Origin: Rossellomorea sp. y25
GTDB taxonomy: Bacteria > Bacillota > Bacilli > Bacillales > Bacillaceae_B
Length of the DNA stretch: 64,000 nt
Direction: 5' to 3'
Assembly (NCBI RefSeq): GCF_038049935.1
Contig: NZ_CP145886.1
Span: 3,604,501-3,668,500, forward strand
Both the position numbers and the translations under genes were made by a program. The notes beneath the pieces were generated by a model. That model searched no databases. It had not been told where the DNA came from and saw only the letters and a list, made by a program, of their open reading frames with translations. Shown here in pieces: positions 27,001 to 35,520 of this stretch (position 1 is the stretch's first letter; the number at the start of each line of letters is the position of its first letter).

Positions 27001-27042
27001 AAAAAAGAAGGTTGATTCTCATATTCTGAGCAATCAACCTTT
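27001..27042. terminator. Bidirectional terminator between ytfP and cse60
   Basis: AAGGTTGATT pairs with AATCAACCTT, flanked by A and T tracts, between convergent genes. Confidence 0.9.
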
Positions 27043-27225
27043 TTATTTTCTATATACAACCATGGCCGAAAAACAATAGATCTGGTCCTCTACTTCCTCC
27101 GACATCGCCGCTACGTGATATTTAATATCAACGATCTTTTTATCATCCATTTTACTGAGGAATTGGTTCATATCTTTCTCTAAATCTTTTTCATGCTCGT
27201 AGTCGAAGACCTTAACCTGGATCAC
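27043..27225 (-). CDS. cse60: Cse60-like sporulation protein
   Basis: The 60-residue protein (start M/V-IQVKVFDYEHEKDLEKDMNQFL) matches the length and N-terminus of B. subtilis Cse60, a sigma-E-dependent sporulation protein of unknown role. The start is GTG at 27225, with GGGAGGGG 4-5 nt upstream; the longer open frame to 27282 has no site. I did not find a convincing sigma-E promoter. Confidence 0.85.
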   Translation of the reverse strand: MIQVKVFDYEHEKDLEKDMNQFLSKMDDKKIVDIKYHVAAMSEEVEDQIYCFSAMVVYRK

Positions 27226-27343
27226 GGAATCCCCTCCCGGATTGTTTTTGGTATTAGTATTGTCAGAATAGTTGGTATTCAAACTATTGAAGGGTTATTT
27301 CTTTTGGATTTAGTGGGGGGTTACGAATTGTGGGGGTTTTTTT

Positions 27344-27441
27344 GATTTCGCTGTTATATTGTCGATTTCGCTGATATATCTCGGATTTCGCTGATAAAAT
27401 GAAAATTCCGCTGATATATCTTGTATTTCGCTGATAAAATA
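27344..27441. repeat. Five tandem copies of a 20-bp unit containing ATTTCGCTGATA
   Basis: ATTTCGCTG or a one-base variant starts at 27345, 27365, 27385, 27405 and 27425, exactly 20 bp apart, each followed by an AT-rich spacer. It sits in the non-coding gap between cse60 and dacC. The rest of the gap 27226-27737 holds only the dacC promoter. Confidence 0.8.
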
Positions 27442-27656
27442 CCCTACTTTCACCATTAATCGGGTTCAGGGATTCTAAAGATTGCTTAATCTCAACTGAA
27501 ACACTTAATAGTGACTTGATTAGTATCAAATTTCTACCCTATTAACAAAAAAAGCCCCAAACTTCCTTCATTGTGACTTAGAAGAGTCCAACTATGAGAA
27601 AGGTTACATATTCTATCCCTTTTTAGCAGCGTATAATATGACAATATATTCATTTT

Positions 27657-27685
27657 TTGTATAAATACTGCAAATATATTATAAT
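27657..27685 (+). promoter_or_regulatory. Sigma-A-type promoter of dacC
   Basis: TTGTAT at 27657-27662 and TATAAT at 27680-27685 are spaced 17 bp, 52 bp before the start codon. Confidence 0.6.
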
Positions 27686-27737
27686 TTTCTCAATTTTCAT
27701 TTAATATTAGTGCATTAGCCATTTAGGAGGGATTTAA

Positions 27738-29246
27738 ATGAACCAGTTACAATTAACCAGGAACCGTTTACTAGCAATTTTATTTCTTTTCACCCTCATC
27801 TTGACCCCCTTTCACTCAACTGAGACTCCTACAAAAGTAAACGCATCAATTGATAATGCAGATCTAGAGCAGCAAATTCACGATATACTAGCAGATGAAC
27901 GCTTAAATGGAGCTATTGGTTCGGTCAGTGTGCGTGATGCTGAAAGTGGTGAAATTATTCTTGATCGCTTAGGAGATATACGTTTGAAAACTGCCTCTAA
28001 TATGAAGCTTCTTACTGCAGCTGCTGCTCTTCATACCCTTGGGCCTGATTACACATTTAAAACAGAAGTACTAACCGATGGAAAGATTGTGGGCAATGTC
28101 TTAAAAGGAAACCTATACCTAAAAGGAAAAGGTGACCCTACGCTTTTAAAAGAGGATTTTGACAAGATGGCGGCATTCTTAAAGTCCAATCATATCGAAA
28201 CAATCCAGGGGAATATTATTGCAGACGACAGTTGGTATAACTCGGTCAGGCTTTCTGAAGATATGATCTGGAATGATGAATCGTATTATTACGGTGCTCA
28301 AATCTCAGCGCTAACAGCTTCACCTGATTCGGATTATGATGCTGGTACCGTCATCGTTGAAACTTCCCCTACACAAGCAGGGCAGCCAGCAGACATTAAA
28401 CTTTCTCCTGAGACAAACTATCCGACCATCATCAACAAAACGAAAACCATCGAAAGCGGAACACGATCGATCAGCGTTTCTCGAGAACATGGGTCCAACA
28501 ATATTGTGGTAGAAGGTTCTATACCGGTAAATAGTTCAACTGCCCGATCTTGGGTGACGCTTTGGGAACCTACTGGTTATGCACTGGATTTGTTCAAGAA
28601 ATCACTTGTACAAGCAGGAGTCCATGTCAAACAACATCAGGGTGAATACGGAAAAACTCCAGCAGATGCTGAAGTACTGTTTACAAGAGAGTCCATGCCA
28701 CTTTCTGAATTAATGGTTCCCTTCATGAAGCTAAGTAACAATACAATCGCTGAAACGTTGGTGAAAGAAATGGGACGGGTAGTTCATCATGATGGTAGTT
28801 GGGAAAAAGGACTTGAAGTGCTTGAAGACTACATTTCAATGCGTGGATTAAATACAGATACCATGCGAATTCGAGATGGCTCTGGTATATCCCATGTAAC
28901 GAATATTCCGGCAAATGAGTTGTCACTGTTACTTTACACTGTTCAAAAAGAGGACTGGTACCCAGTTTATCTAAACTCTCTTCCAATTGCAGGTGCAAGC
29001 AATCGCCTGGAGGGAGGCACCTTGAGAAACCGTATGAAGGGAACCCTTGCTGAAGGCAATGTAAAAGCCAAAACAGGAACAATTACAGGAGCTACCTCAC
29101 TTTCCGGCTTTGTGACTACTAAAGATGGAAAGGATCTTGTATTTTCCATTATATTAAATAACTTTATGGCTAGTAATCTAAGAGATATTGAAGATAAAAT
29201 TGCTGTTGCATTGTCTGAATATGATACGAGTAAAAAACATGATTAA
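27738..29246 (+). CDS. dacC: DacC-like D-Ala-D-Ala carboxypeptidase/endopeptidase (PBP4a, S13)
   Basis: The 502-residue secreted penicillin-binding protein has a signal peptide over residues 1-36 or so. The three active-site motifs of family S13 are SNMK (87-90), SNN (333-335) and KTG (445-447). The large insertion between the first two motifs is typical of PBP4a. It trims terminal D-alanine from peptidoglycan or cuts cross-links outside the membrane. AGGAGGG precedes the ATG. Confidence 0.94.
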   Translation: MNQLQLTRNRLLAILFLFTLILTPFHSTETPTKVNASIDNADLEQQIHDILADERLNGAIGSVSVRDAESGEIILDRLGDIRLKTASNMKLLTAAAALHTLGPDYTFKTEVLTDGKIVGNVLKGNLYLKGKGDPTLLKEDFDKMAAFLKSNHIETIQGNIIADDSWYNSVRLSEDMIWNDESYYYGAQISALTASPDSDYDAGTVIVETSPTQAGQPADIKLSPETNYPTIINKTKTIESGTRSISVSREHGSNNIVVEGSIPVNSSTARSWVTLWEPTGYALDLFKKSLVQAGVHVKQHQGEYGKTPADAEVLFTRESMPLSELMVPFMKLSNNTIAETLVKEMGRVVHHDGSWEKGLEVLEDYISMRGLNTDTMRIRDGSGISHVTNIPANELSLLLYTVQKEDWYPVYLNSLPIAGASNRLEGGTLRNRMKGTLAEGNVKAKTGTITGATSLSGFVTTKDGKDLVFSIILNNFMASNLRDIEDKIAVALSEYDTSKKHD

Positions 29247-29291
29247 AATAGGTTAACTATTAAACAACCTAATATAATAAGCATTTGTTCA

Positions 29292-29327
29292 AAAAAGCAC
29301 GTTCCCTTAAAAACAGGGAACGTGCTT
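29292..29327. terminator. Bidirectional terminator between dacC and ytwF
   Basis: AGCACGTTCCC pairs with GGGAACGTGCT around TTAAAAACA, flanked by A-rich and T-rich ends. Confidence 0.92.
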
Positions 29328-29341
29328 CACATAAAAAACCA

Positions 29342-29653
29342 TTATTTCTCTGCTGTCTCCCCAGCCCAGTTCATCATGCCGCCTTCCATGTTCACCACTT
29401 TATAGCCTTGTTCCTGCATGTAGTGAGCGACATTTCCACTGCGGTTCCCTGAACGGCAGATAAAGATGTACTCTTTGTCTTTATCAAATTGATCAAGTGA
29501 CTCAGGAATTTCACCCATTTTGATATGCTTCGCTCCAGGAATCATTCCCTCTGCCACTTCTTCATCTTCACGAACATCCACGAGAAGCAGATCTTCACCA
29601 TTTTTCAACTTCTTTTCTAACTCATCAGTTGTAATCGTTTTAATCGTTTCCAT
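29342..29653 (-). CDS. ytwF: YtwF, rhodanese-domain protein
   Basis: The 103-residue single rhodanese domain has the active-site loop CRSGNRS, preceded by LLVDVREDEEVAEGMIPGA. It should carry a persulfide on the cysteine for sulfur transfer. The start at 29653 is selected because AAAGGA lies 8 nt upstream; the ATG at 29659 is too close to that site. Confidence 0.9.
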   Translation of the reverse strand: METIKTITTDELEKKLKNGEDLLLVDVREDEEVAEGMIPGAKHIKMGEIPESLDQFDKDKEYIFICRSGNRSGNVAHYMQEQGYKVVNMEGGMMNWAGETAEK

Positions 29654-29744
29654 TGTCATCTTCCTTTCTTCATTCATTCACCATGATTATACCAAAGCCC
29701 GTCTCCCAAACAAAAATATCAGATCGAAACATGGGGACTAAAAA

Positions 29745-29820
29745 GAGGGACGGACCTCAACGGAATACTGATATAAAGCGATTTGCGCTTAAAACCCGGC
29801 CCATATAGTAGTCCGTCCTT
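29745..29820. repeat. Imperfect inverted repeat of the GAGGGACGGACCT family
   Basis: GAGGGACGGACCT at 29745-29757 is mirrored by AGTCCGTCCTT at 29810-29820, around 52 nt of unrelated DNA. It stands head to tail with the next element. Confidence 0.6.
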
Positions 29821-29832
29821 CTAAATAGAAAG

Positions 29833-29914
29833 GAGGGACGGACCTTGGTGAAATACAGAATCCCCGATTGATAGCATTTCCTAACAATCAGATTCAGTTC
29901 AAGGTCCGTCCCTC
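29833..29914 (-). terminator. Large inverted repeat downstream of leuS
   Basis: GAGGGACGGACCTT (29833-29846) is perfectly complementary to AAGGTCCGTCCCTC (29901-29914) across a 54-nt loop. Its position just past the leuS stop suits termination, but the loop is long and a T tract is missing, so it may instead be a small repeat element. Confidence 0.45.
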
Positions 29915-29931
29915 ATAAATATTCATAAATA

Positions 29932-32346
29932 TTAGTTGGCTACGATGTTCACTAGTTTGCCAGGTACGGCAATGACTTTGCGGATGGTTTTGCCTTCGAT
30001 TTGGCTTTTGATTTCATCGTTTTCCATGGCTGTTTTTTCAAGATCCTCTTTGTTCATATCGCGGGGGATCATGACTTTTGCTTTCACTTTTCCGTTCACT
30101 TGAAGGACGATTTCGACTTCGTTGTCCACTAGCTTCGACTCATCGAATGTCGGCCATGCTTCGTAGGAAATCGTTCCTTCGTGACCAAGCTTGCTCCAAA
30201 GTTCTTCTGTCATATGCGGAGCGATCGGAGAAAGAAGCTTGATGAATCCTTCTACGTAATCCTTCGGAAGAGTGTCCGCCTTGTAGGCATCATTGATGAA
30301 TACCATCAGCTGGGAAATCCCTGTGTTGAAACGAAGACCCTCATAGTCTTCTGTCACTTTCTTAACGGTTTGGTTATACGTTTTATCAAGGTCACTGTTT
30401 GGTGCATCCGTCACTTTAGAGGATAGTGAGCCATCCTCCTCGACAAGCAGGCGCCATACACGGTCCAGGAAGCGGCGGGCTCCGTCAAGGCCGTTTGTGC
30501 TCCAGGCAATGGATGCTTCCAGTGGTCCCATGAACATTTCATATAGACGAAGGGTATCGGCACCGTGAGATTCCACCACCTCATCCGGATTCACGACATT
30601 CCCTTTTGATTTACTCATTTTTTCATTGTTTTCCCCGAGGATCATTCCTTGGTTGAATAGCTTCTGGAATGGCTCTTTCGTTGGTACTACACCGATATCA
30701 TAAAGGAACTTATGCCAGAAACGTGCATACAGCAAGTGAAGGACCGCATGCTCGGCTCCTCCGATATAGGTATCGACCGGAAGCCACTCCTGCATTTTCT
30801 TCGCATCGGCAAGGGCTTCTTCGTTATGTGGATCGATATAACGAATGTAGTACCAGCAGCTGCCTGCCCATTGTGGCATCGTGTTTGTTTCACGACGGCC
30901 TTTTTTGCCTGTTTCAGGATCCTCGACGTTCACCCATTCACTGATGTTCGCAAGTGGAGATTCACCTGTTCCGGACGGTTTGATTTCCGTCGTCTTCGGT
31001 AGGACAAGAGGAAGCTCACTCTCCGGAACCGTCGTTGTCGTACCGTCTTCCCAATGGATGACAGGAATCGGCTCGCCCCAATAACGCTGACGGCTGAACA
31101 ACCAGTCCCGAAGGCGGTATGTCACTTTCTTCGTTCCGATATTTTTCTCTTCTAACCAAGAAATCGCTTTGGTAATCGCTTCTTCCTTCCCAAGTCCATC
31201 AAGGAAACCGGAATTCACATGATCACCGTCACCTGTATACGCTTCTTTCTCAATGTTTCCTCCAGCGACGACTTCCACGATTGGAAGATCGAACTCTTTC
31301 GCAAACTCATAATCCCGTTCGTCATGGGCAGGAACCGCCATAATCGCACCGGAACCGTAGCTCATGAGAACATAATCAGCGATCCAGATCGGCATTTTCT
31401 CGCCGTTCGCCGGATTGATGGCATAAGCCCCGGTGAAGACACCTGTTTTTTCTTTTGCCAAATCTGTACGTTCAAGATCACTTTTCGACTTGATCTTGTC
31501 GATATACTCATTCACTTTCGAGCGTTGTTCGTCCGTTGTGATTTCTGCTACAAACGGATGCTCAGGTGCCAGAACCGCATATGTCGCACCGAAGATCGTA
31601 TCCGGACGCGTCGTGAAGACATCGAATGATTTGTCATGACCATCGATGGTAAAGTTCACTTCTGCTCCTTCTGAGCGACCGATCCAGTTACGCTGCATGT
31701 CTTTGATGCTTTCCGGCCAATCAACCTCTTCAAGGTCTTCCACAAGGCGATCGGCATAAGCCGTGATCTTCAGCATCCACTGTTTCATCGGACGGCGTTC
31801 TACTGGATGACCACCGCGTTCACTTTTCCCGTCGATGACCTCTTCATTGGCAAGCACGGTTCCAAGTGCAGGACACCAGTTGACGGCAACCTCATCCACA
31901 TAGGCCAAGCCTTTTTCATAAAGCTTCGTGAAGATCCATTGCGTCCACTTGTAGTAGCCGGGATCTGTCGTATTGACTTCACGGTCCCAGTCATATGAGA
32001 AACCAAGTGACTTGATTTGCCGACGGAACGTATCGATATTTTTTTGAGTGAATTCTGCCGGGTCATTGCCTGTATCAAGGGCATATTGCTCAGCCGGTAA
32101 ACCGAATGCATCCCATCCCATCGGATGAAGGACGTTATACCCTTGCATGCGCTTCATGCGGGAAAGGATGTCTGTCGCCGTAAACCCTTCCGGATGTCCT
32201 ACGTGAAGACCGGCGCCTGATGGATACGGGAACATATCCAGCGCGTAGAAATTGGATTTTCCTTCGTCTTCAGTCGCCTTGAACGTTTTGTTTTCTTCCC
32301 AATACTGCTGCCATTTTGTCTCAACACTTCTATGATTAAAACTCAT
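29932..32346 (-). CDS. leuS: LeuS, leucyl-tRNA synthetase
   Basis: The 804-residue class I synthetase has the HIGH-type motif HVGH at about 48-51 and KMSKSKGN near residue 575. The CP1 editing domain includes [20 protein letters not shown] and the zinc-domain region [20 protein letters not shown]. It charges tRNA-Leu. Length is normal for bacilli. The upstream leader is a T-box, so expression should rise on leucine starvation. Confidence 0.98.
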   Translation of the reverse strand: MSFNHRSVETKWQQYWEENKTFKATEDEGKSNFYALDMFPYPSGAGLHVGHPEGFTATDILSRMKRMQGYNVLHPMGWDAFGLPAEQYALDTGNDPAEFTQKNIDTFRRQIKSLGFSYDWDREVNTTDPGYYKWTQWIFTKLYEKGLAYVDEVAVNWCPALGTVLANEEVIDGKSERGGHPVERRPMKQWMLKITAYADRLVEDLEEVDWPESIKDMQRNWIGRSEGAEVNFTIDGHDKSFDVFTTRPDTIFGATYAVLAPEHPFVAEITTDEQRSKVNEYIDKIKSKSDLERTDLAKEKTGVFTGAYAINPANGEKMPIWIADYVLMSYGSGAIMAVPAHDERDYEFAKEFDLPIVEVVAGGNIEKEAYTGDGDHVNSGFLDGLGKEEAITKAISWLEEKNIGTKKVTYRLRDWLFSRQRYWGEPIPVIHWEDGTTTTVPESELPLVLPKTTEIKPSGTGESPLANISEWVNVEDPETGKKGRRETNTMPQWAGSCWYYIRYIDPHNEEALADAKKMQEWLPVDTYIGGAEHAVLHLLYARFWHKFLYDIGVVPTKEPFQKLFNQGMILGENNEKMSKSKGNVVNPDEVVESHGADTLRLYEMFMGPLEASIAWSTNGLDGARRFLDRVWRLLVEEDGSLSSKVTDAPNSDLDKTYNQTVKKVTEDYEGLRFNTGISQLMVFINDAYKADTLPKDYVEGFIKLLSPIAPHMTEELWSKLGHEGTISYEAWPTFDESKLVDNEVEIVLQVNGKVKAKVMIPRDMNKEDLEKTAMENDEIKSQIEGKTIRKVIAVPGKLVNIVAN

Positions 32347-32413
32347 ATTGAGATCCTCCTTTAATTGTCATTCGAAAGGTCGTAAGGGTACTTCCCTTCT
32401 TTTTGAAAAAAAT

Positions 32414-32675
32414 AAAAAAACCCTCATCCCAAATAAATATTTGGGACGAGAGTTTGTATTAACATTCTCCCGCGGTACCACCCACATTAGTGTACGCGCA
32501 CTCAGCTTCATTCATCCTTAACGCGGAAAACGGCAAGTCTTACTATGGTTCACACTTGCAACTCAGCAGGCGAGTTCATGATGCTTCTGGTTGACTTTCA
32601 CCACCCGTCAACTCTCTACGACAGAAGACCGTCATTACTACTCCTGATCAACGTTTCGATATAGGTAAACAATAT
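32414..32675 (-). ncRNA. T-box riboswitch of leuS
   Basis: On the minus strand the leader carries the T-box core GGGTGGTACCGCGGGAG (plus-strand 32467-32483). A long Stem I lies upstream with a probable CUC leucine specifier in GAACTCGCC. The attenuator CTCTCGTCCCAAAT...ATTTGGGATGAGGG plus a T run lies at 32414-32454. Uncharged tRNA-Leu should stabilise the antiterminator. Confidence 0.93.
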
Positions 32676-32686
32676 ATGTATTCACT

Positions 32687-32715
32687 ATTTTAGTGAAAAA
32701 TATACAGAAGCGCAA
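32687..32715 (-). promoter_or_regulatory. Probable leuS promoter with palindrome over the -10
   Basis: On the minus strand TTGCGC (32715-32710) and TAAAAT (32692-32687) are 17 bp apart. The perfect inverted repeat TTCACTA-TTT-TAGTGAA (32681-32697) overlaps the -10. Confidence 0.5.
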
Positions 32716-32791
32716 GCCTATTGTTGAATAATGGATGAGATTATTGCCATTTTATTAAATAATATGGGATTACAGGTGACGCTCACGAGTA

Positions 32792-33012
32792 AATTTGGTC
32801 CTCTTTGATGAAAATCAGGCCGTTTCCGAGAAGAATCAAGTAGCTTCTGAAAGATCCGACCGATTTGATGAAGAATCCAGCCGCTATCAAGAAAAATCCA
32901 GCCGTTTTGACGAAGAATCCAGCCGAAACCGAAGATAATCCGGCCGTTTTGACCAAGAATCCAGCCGAAATCGAAGATAATCCAGCCGTTTTCATCAAAA
33001 ATCCATCCGATT
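32792..33012. repeat. Tandem 21-bp repeat array, about ten units
   Basis: AATCCAGCCG or a close variant recurs every 21 bp from 32813 to about 33012, with degenerate units at the left edge. Unit ends alternate between TTTTGACCAAG-like and AAATCGAAGAT-like forms. Since 21 bp is seven codons, artefactual frames with heptad repeats open on both strands; none has a convincing ribosome site. Confidence 0.85.
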
Positions 33013-33071
33013 TACGTTTTTTTCCAATTCTAACTCACCAGAATCGCCGTCACATCAACCTCACCCAATAA

Positions 33072-33100
33072 AGAAACGACCTCCTAAAAGGTCGTTTCTC
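33072..33100 (-). terminator. Terminator of the 3-hydroxybutyrate operon
   Basis: GAAACGACC pairs with GGTCGTTTC around TCCTAAAA, followed on the minus strand by TTTATTG. Confidence 0.75.
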
Positions 33101-33110
33101 TTTCACCAAG

Positions 33111-33887
33111 CTATTGGATCGTATACCCTCCGTCCAAGACGACTGCCTGACCGGTAATTCCCTTTGCTGCATCACTGCATAGGAACATGGTATAGTCTGC
33201 AATTTCTTTGACATCGAGTAATCTTCTCTGCGGTACGAGAGGATAGATGACTTCTTCTATCACTCTTTCAAAGGGGATATTGCGCGTTTTGGCAAGGTCC
33301 CCCAGCTGATTGCGAACCAGCGGAGTGTCCACGTATCCGGGACAAACCGCATTGACGGTGATTCCATGTTGTGCCGCTTCCAAAGCCGCTACCTTCGTCA
33401 GGCCGATGACTCCGTGTTTGGCAGAATTATAGGCTGCTTTTCCGGAAAAACCGACTAATCCATTAATGGACGCCATGTTGATGATCCGTCCCTCCCCCTG
33501 CTCCTTCATGTGAGGCAGGGCATGCTTGATCGCGATAAATGGTGCGGTCAGCATGACTTTTATGAGAAGTTCGAATTTTTCAGTCGGGAACTCTTCAATA
33601 TGGGATACATGTTGAAGGCCTGCATTATTGATTAATACATCCAGCTTGCCGTAGTGATCCACGGTTTTAGCGATTGCCCCTTTTAATTCGGATTCCGATG
33701 TCACGTCACAGCGTAATCCGAGTACTTCATATCCTTCTCTCTTAAGGGTATCTGAGGCTTTTTGAACGGCATCTTCCTGCAGATCCGTCAGTACGACCTT
33801 TGCTCCATTAGCAGCGAATTCTTTTCCGATTTCGAAACCGATCCCTTGCGCTGCCCCTGTTATGAAAACAACTTTATTTTCAACCAT
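33111..33887 (-). CDS. 3-hydroxybutyrate dehydrogenase, SDR family
   Basis: The 258-residue classical short-chain dehydrogenase has the NAD-binding TGAAQGIG, NNAGLQHV, catalytic Ser in NMASINGLVG, and YNSAKHG. The C-terminal VPQRRLLDVKEIA and VLDGGYTIQ match bacterial BdhA/YxjF. It should oxidise D-3-hydroxybutyrate to acetoacetate. It lies 15 bp downstream of a GntP-type permease and is presumably cotranscribed from the sigma-54 promoter. Confidence 0.9.
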   Translation of the reverse strand: MVENKVVFITGAAQGIGFEIGKEFAANGAKVVLTDLQEDAVQKASDTLKREGYEVLGLRCDVTSESELKGAIAKTVDHYGKLDVLINNAGLQHVSHIEEFPTEKFELLIKVMLTAPFIAIKHALPHMKEQGEGRIINMASINGLVGFSGKAAYNSAKHGVIGLTKVAALEAAQHGITVNAVCPGYVDTPLVRNQLGDLAKTRNIPFERVIEEVIYPLVPQRRLLDVKEIADYTMFLCSDAAKGITGQAVVLDGGYTIQ

Positions 33888-33902
33888 GATGATACTCCTT
33901 TC

Positions 33903-35225
33903 TTAGATCCCTACGCCAAATGAGAATAAAAGAATCGCTAAAGCTAAACCGATCAGTGGGACAATGACCGTAACTGCACCAACCGCCCCATACGCTTCTC
34001 CATGTGATTCATTACAGATTGAGCGGATCGTCGTTACGACATATCCATTGTGCGGCAATGAATCCAGTGCTCCTGAAGATATCGCCACTACCCGGTGAAG
34101 GGCTTCAGGATTCACACCCATATCAACATAGTGAGGTGCGAGGATCGGCAATGCGATCGCTTGACCACCGGAAGCCGAACCAGTCATCCCTGCTATTACA
34201 CTGACGGCGATTGCTCCACCGATCAATGGAGATCCAGGAATATTCGTCATGACCTCTACCGCGGTACTGAAGGCCGGAACAGCTTTGGCCACTCCTCCGA
34301 ATCCAACAACAGCCGCTGTGTTACCGATGGCGATCAATGCTCCAACCGTACCCTCGGAAACAGCACCCCAGAAGCCTTTGAAATATTTGCGATTTAACAC
34401 GTAAGCAGAAATCACACCACCTAACAGGGCAATGATAAGTGCTGATTGTTTTAAAGAATCGTGGAAAGTGAAAGCCAGAATAAGGACGACTAATAATGGA
34501 ACCAACCCCATGAACGGGTTAGGCAGGGGTCTTCCTTCATCAATGACCGGATCTTCTTCACGTGAATGGAACTTCTCTCCTTTATTGACTGCTTTGGTGA
34601 TCATACGCTTTAACCACCAGTAGCCAAAGACAGCCATAAACACGGCAACGATCAAGCTGACCTCCCAGCCTGCATATGGTGTCGTACCAAGATATTCAAT
34701 CGGAATCCAGTTTTGGATCTCCGGTGAACCTGCAGATGTCATCGTGAACGTGACCGATCCAAATGCTAATGCCGCAGGAATGAAACGGCGTGGCAGGTCA
34801 GCTTGTTTAAATAAACTAACAGCCATAGGATAAACGGAGAATGCTACAACGAAGAGACTGACTCCTCCATATGTTAAAACGGCACAGGCTGCAACAATGG
34901 CGAGTACTGCGTATTTCATTCCCATTTTCTCTACAACAAAACGGGAAACACTATCCGCTGCACCGCTATCTTCCATTACTTTTCCGAAAACAGCACCCAA
35001 TAAGAACATTAGATACCAAGCGGCGACAAAGCTTGTGAATCCAGACATATAATTGGTTACCAGATTGGCTTCCCCTTCAGCCGCCAATTGTGGAAAGAGC
35101 GGCATTCCGCTTAACACCGCGACGAACAATGCCGATATGGGACCAACAATCAATATGTTCATGCCCCTCATCGTTAAAAAGATTAATAAAATAAGTCCTC
35201 CAATAAGACCGATCATGCTTAACAT
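33903..35225 (-). CDS. GntP-family permease, probable 3-hydroxybutyrate uptake
   Basis: The 440-residue membrane protein with about 12 helices belongs to the gluconate/ketone-body permease family, comparable to B. subtilis YxjC. SVTFTMTSAGSPEIQNWIP and GALDSLPHNGYV are typical. Adjacent hydroxybutyrate dehydrogenase suggests hydroxybutyrate rather than gluconate as substrate. The 295-bp upstream region holds a cre-like site, a sigma-54 promoter and candidate activator sites. Confidence 0.88.
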   Translation of the reverse strand: MLSMIGLIGGLILLIFLTMRGMNILIVGPISALFVAVLSGMPLFPQLAAEGEANLVTNYMSGFTSFVAAWYLMFLLGAVFGKVMEDSGAADSVSRFVVEKMGMKYAVLAIVAACAVLTYGGVSLFVVAFSVYPMAVSLFKQADLPRRFIPAALAFGSVTFTMTSAGSPEIQNWIPIEYLGTTPYAGWEVSLIVAVFMAVFGYWWLKRMITKAVNKGEKFHSREEDPVIDEGRPLPNPFMGLVPLLVVLILAFTFHDSLKQSALIIALLGGVISAYVLNRKYFKGFWGAVSEGTVGALIAIGNTAAVVGFGGVAKAVPAFSTAVEVMTNIPGSPLIGGAIAVSVIAGMTGSASGGQAIALPILAPHYVDMGVNPEALHRVVAISSGALDSLPHNGYVVTTIRSICNESHGEAYGAVGAVTVIVPLIGLALAILLFSFGVGI

Positions 35226-35266
35226 GATATTTCCCCCTTTGTTCTCTAGAGATGATCACCACAAAA

Positions 35267-35280
35267 TGAAATCGTTTACA
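35267..35280. promoter_or_regulatory. cre-like CcpA site in the GntP/bdh leader
   Basis: TGAAATCGTTTACA fits the TGNAANCGNWNNCW consensus. It lies between the predicted sigma-54 start site and the permease start codon, where CcpA could block elongating polymerase. Confidence 0.6.
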
Positions 35281-35334
35281 TTTTTATTCAGACTTCTGCT
35301 CTCCCTTCCATAAAATACTTTCAAACATAATCCA

Positions 35335-35351
35335 TGCAATAATTGTGCCAA
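35335..35351 (-). promoter_or_regulatory. Sigma-54 (-24/-12) promoter of the 3-hydroxybutyrate operon
   Basis: On the minus strand TTGGCAC-AATTA-TTGCA matches the consensus with the correct spacing of GG and GC doublets. It lies about 110 bp upstream of the permease gene and next to a sigma-54 activator gene. Confidence 0.88.
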
Positions 35352-35403
35352 CTTTCAGATTACTGGTAACTCATTCATTTTCATACTTACATTTTTTATA
35401 AAT

Positions 35404-35505
35404 TCCGAAATTCTGGACAATTTCAATATTCAAGACACGAAATGTACATATTTACATTAAAATCAAAAGAGTCCGGAAATATGGACTTCTTTCCACATTT
35501 CCGGA
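35404..35505. promoter_or_regulatory. Three candidate activator sites (TCCGNAAWNNTGGA)
   Basis: TCCGAAATTCTGGA (35404-35417), TCCGGAAATATGGA (35472-35485) and inverted TCCGGAAATGTGGA (35492-35505) lie about 85-175 bp upstream of the predicted sigma-54 start. This is the usual range for enhancer-binding proteins. Confidence 0.55.
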
Positions 35506-35506
35506 C
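35471..35506 (-). terminator. Hairpin downstream of the sigma-54 activator gene
   Basis: AGTCCGGAAAT pairs with ATTTCCGGACT, followed on the minus strand by CTTTTGATTTT. It overlaps two of the candidate activator sites. Confidence 0.6.
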
Positions 35507-35520
35507 TATCTTTACCATTA

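Noticed and set aside
27284..27529. 81-codon minus-strand frame upstream of cse60
   Set aside because: It crosses the 20-bp repeat array and lacks a ribosome site.
32783..33071. Heptad-repeat proteins on both strands
   Set aside because: They arise from the 21-bp tandem repeat. Both strands are equally open, and neither frame has a ribosome site or terminator relationship.
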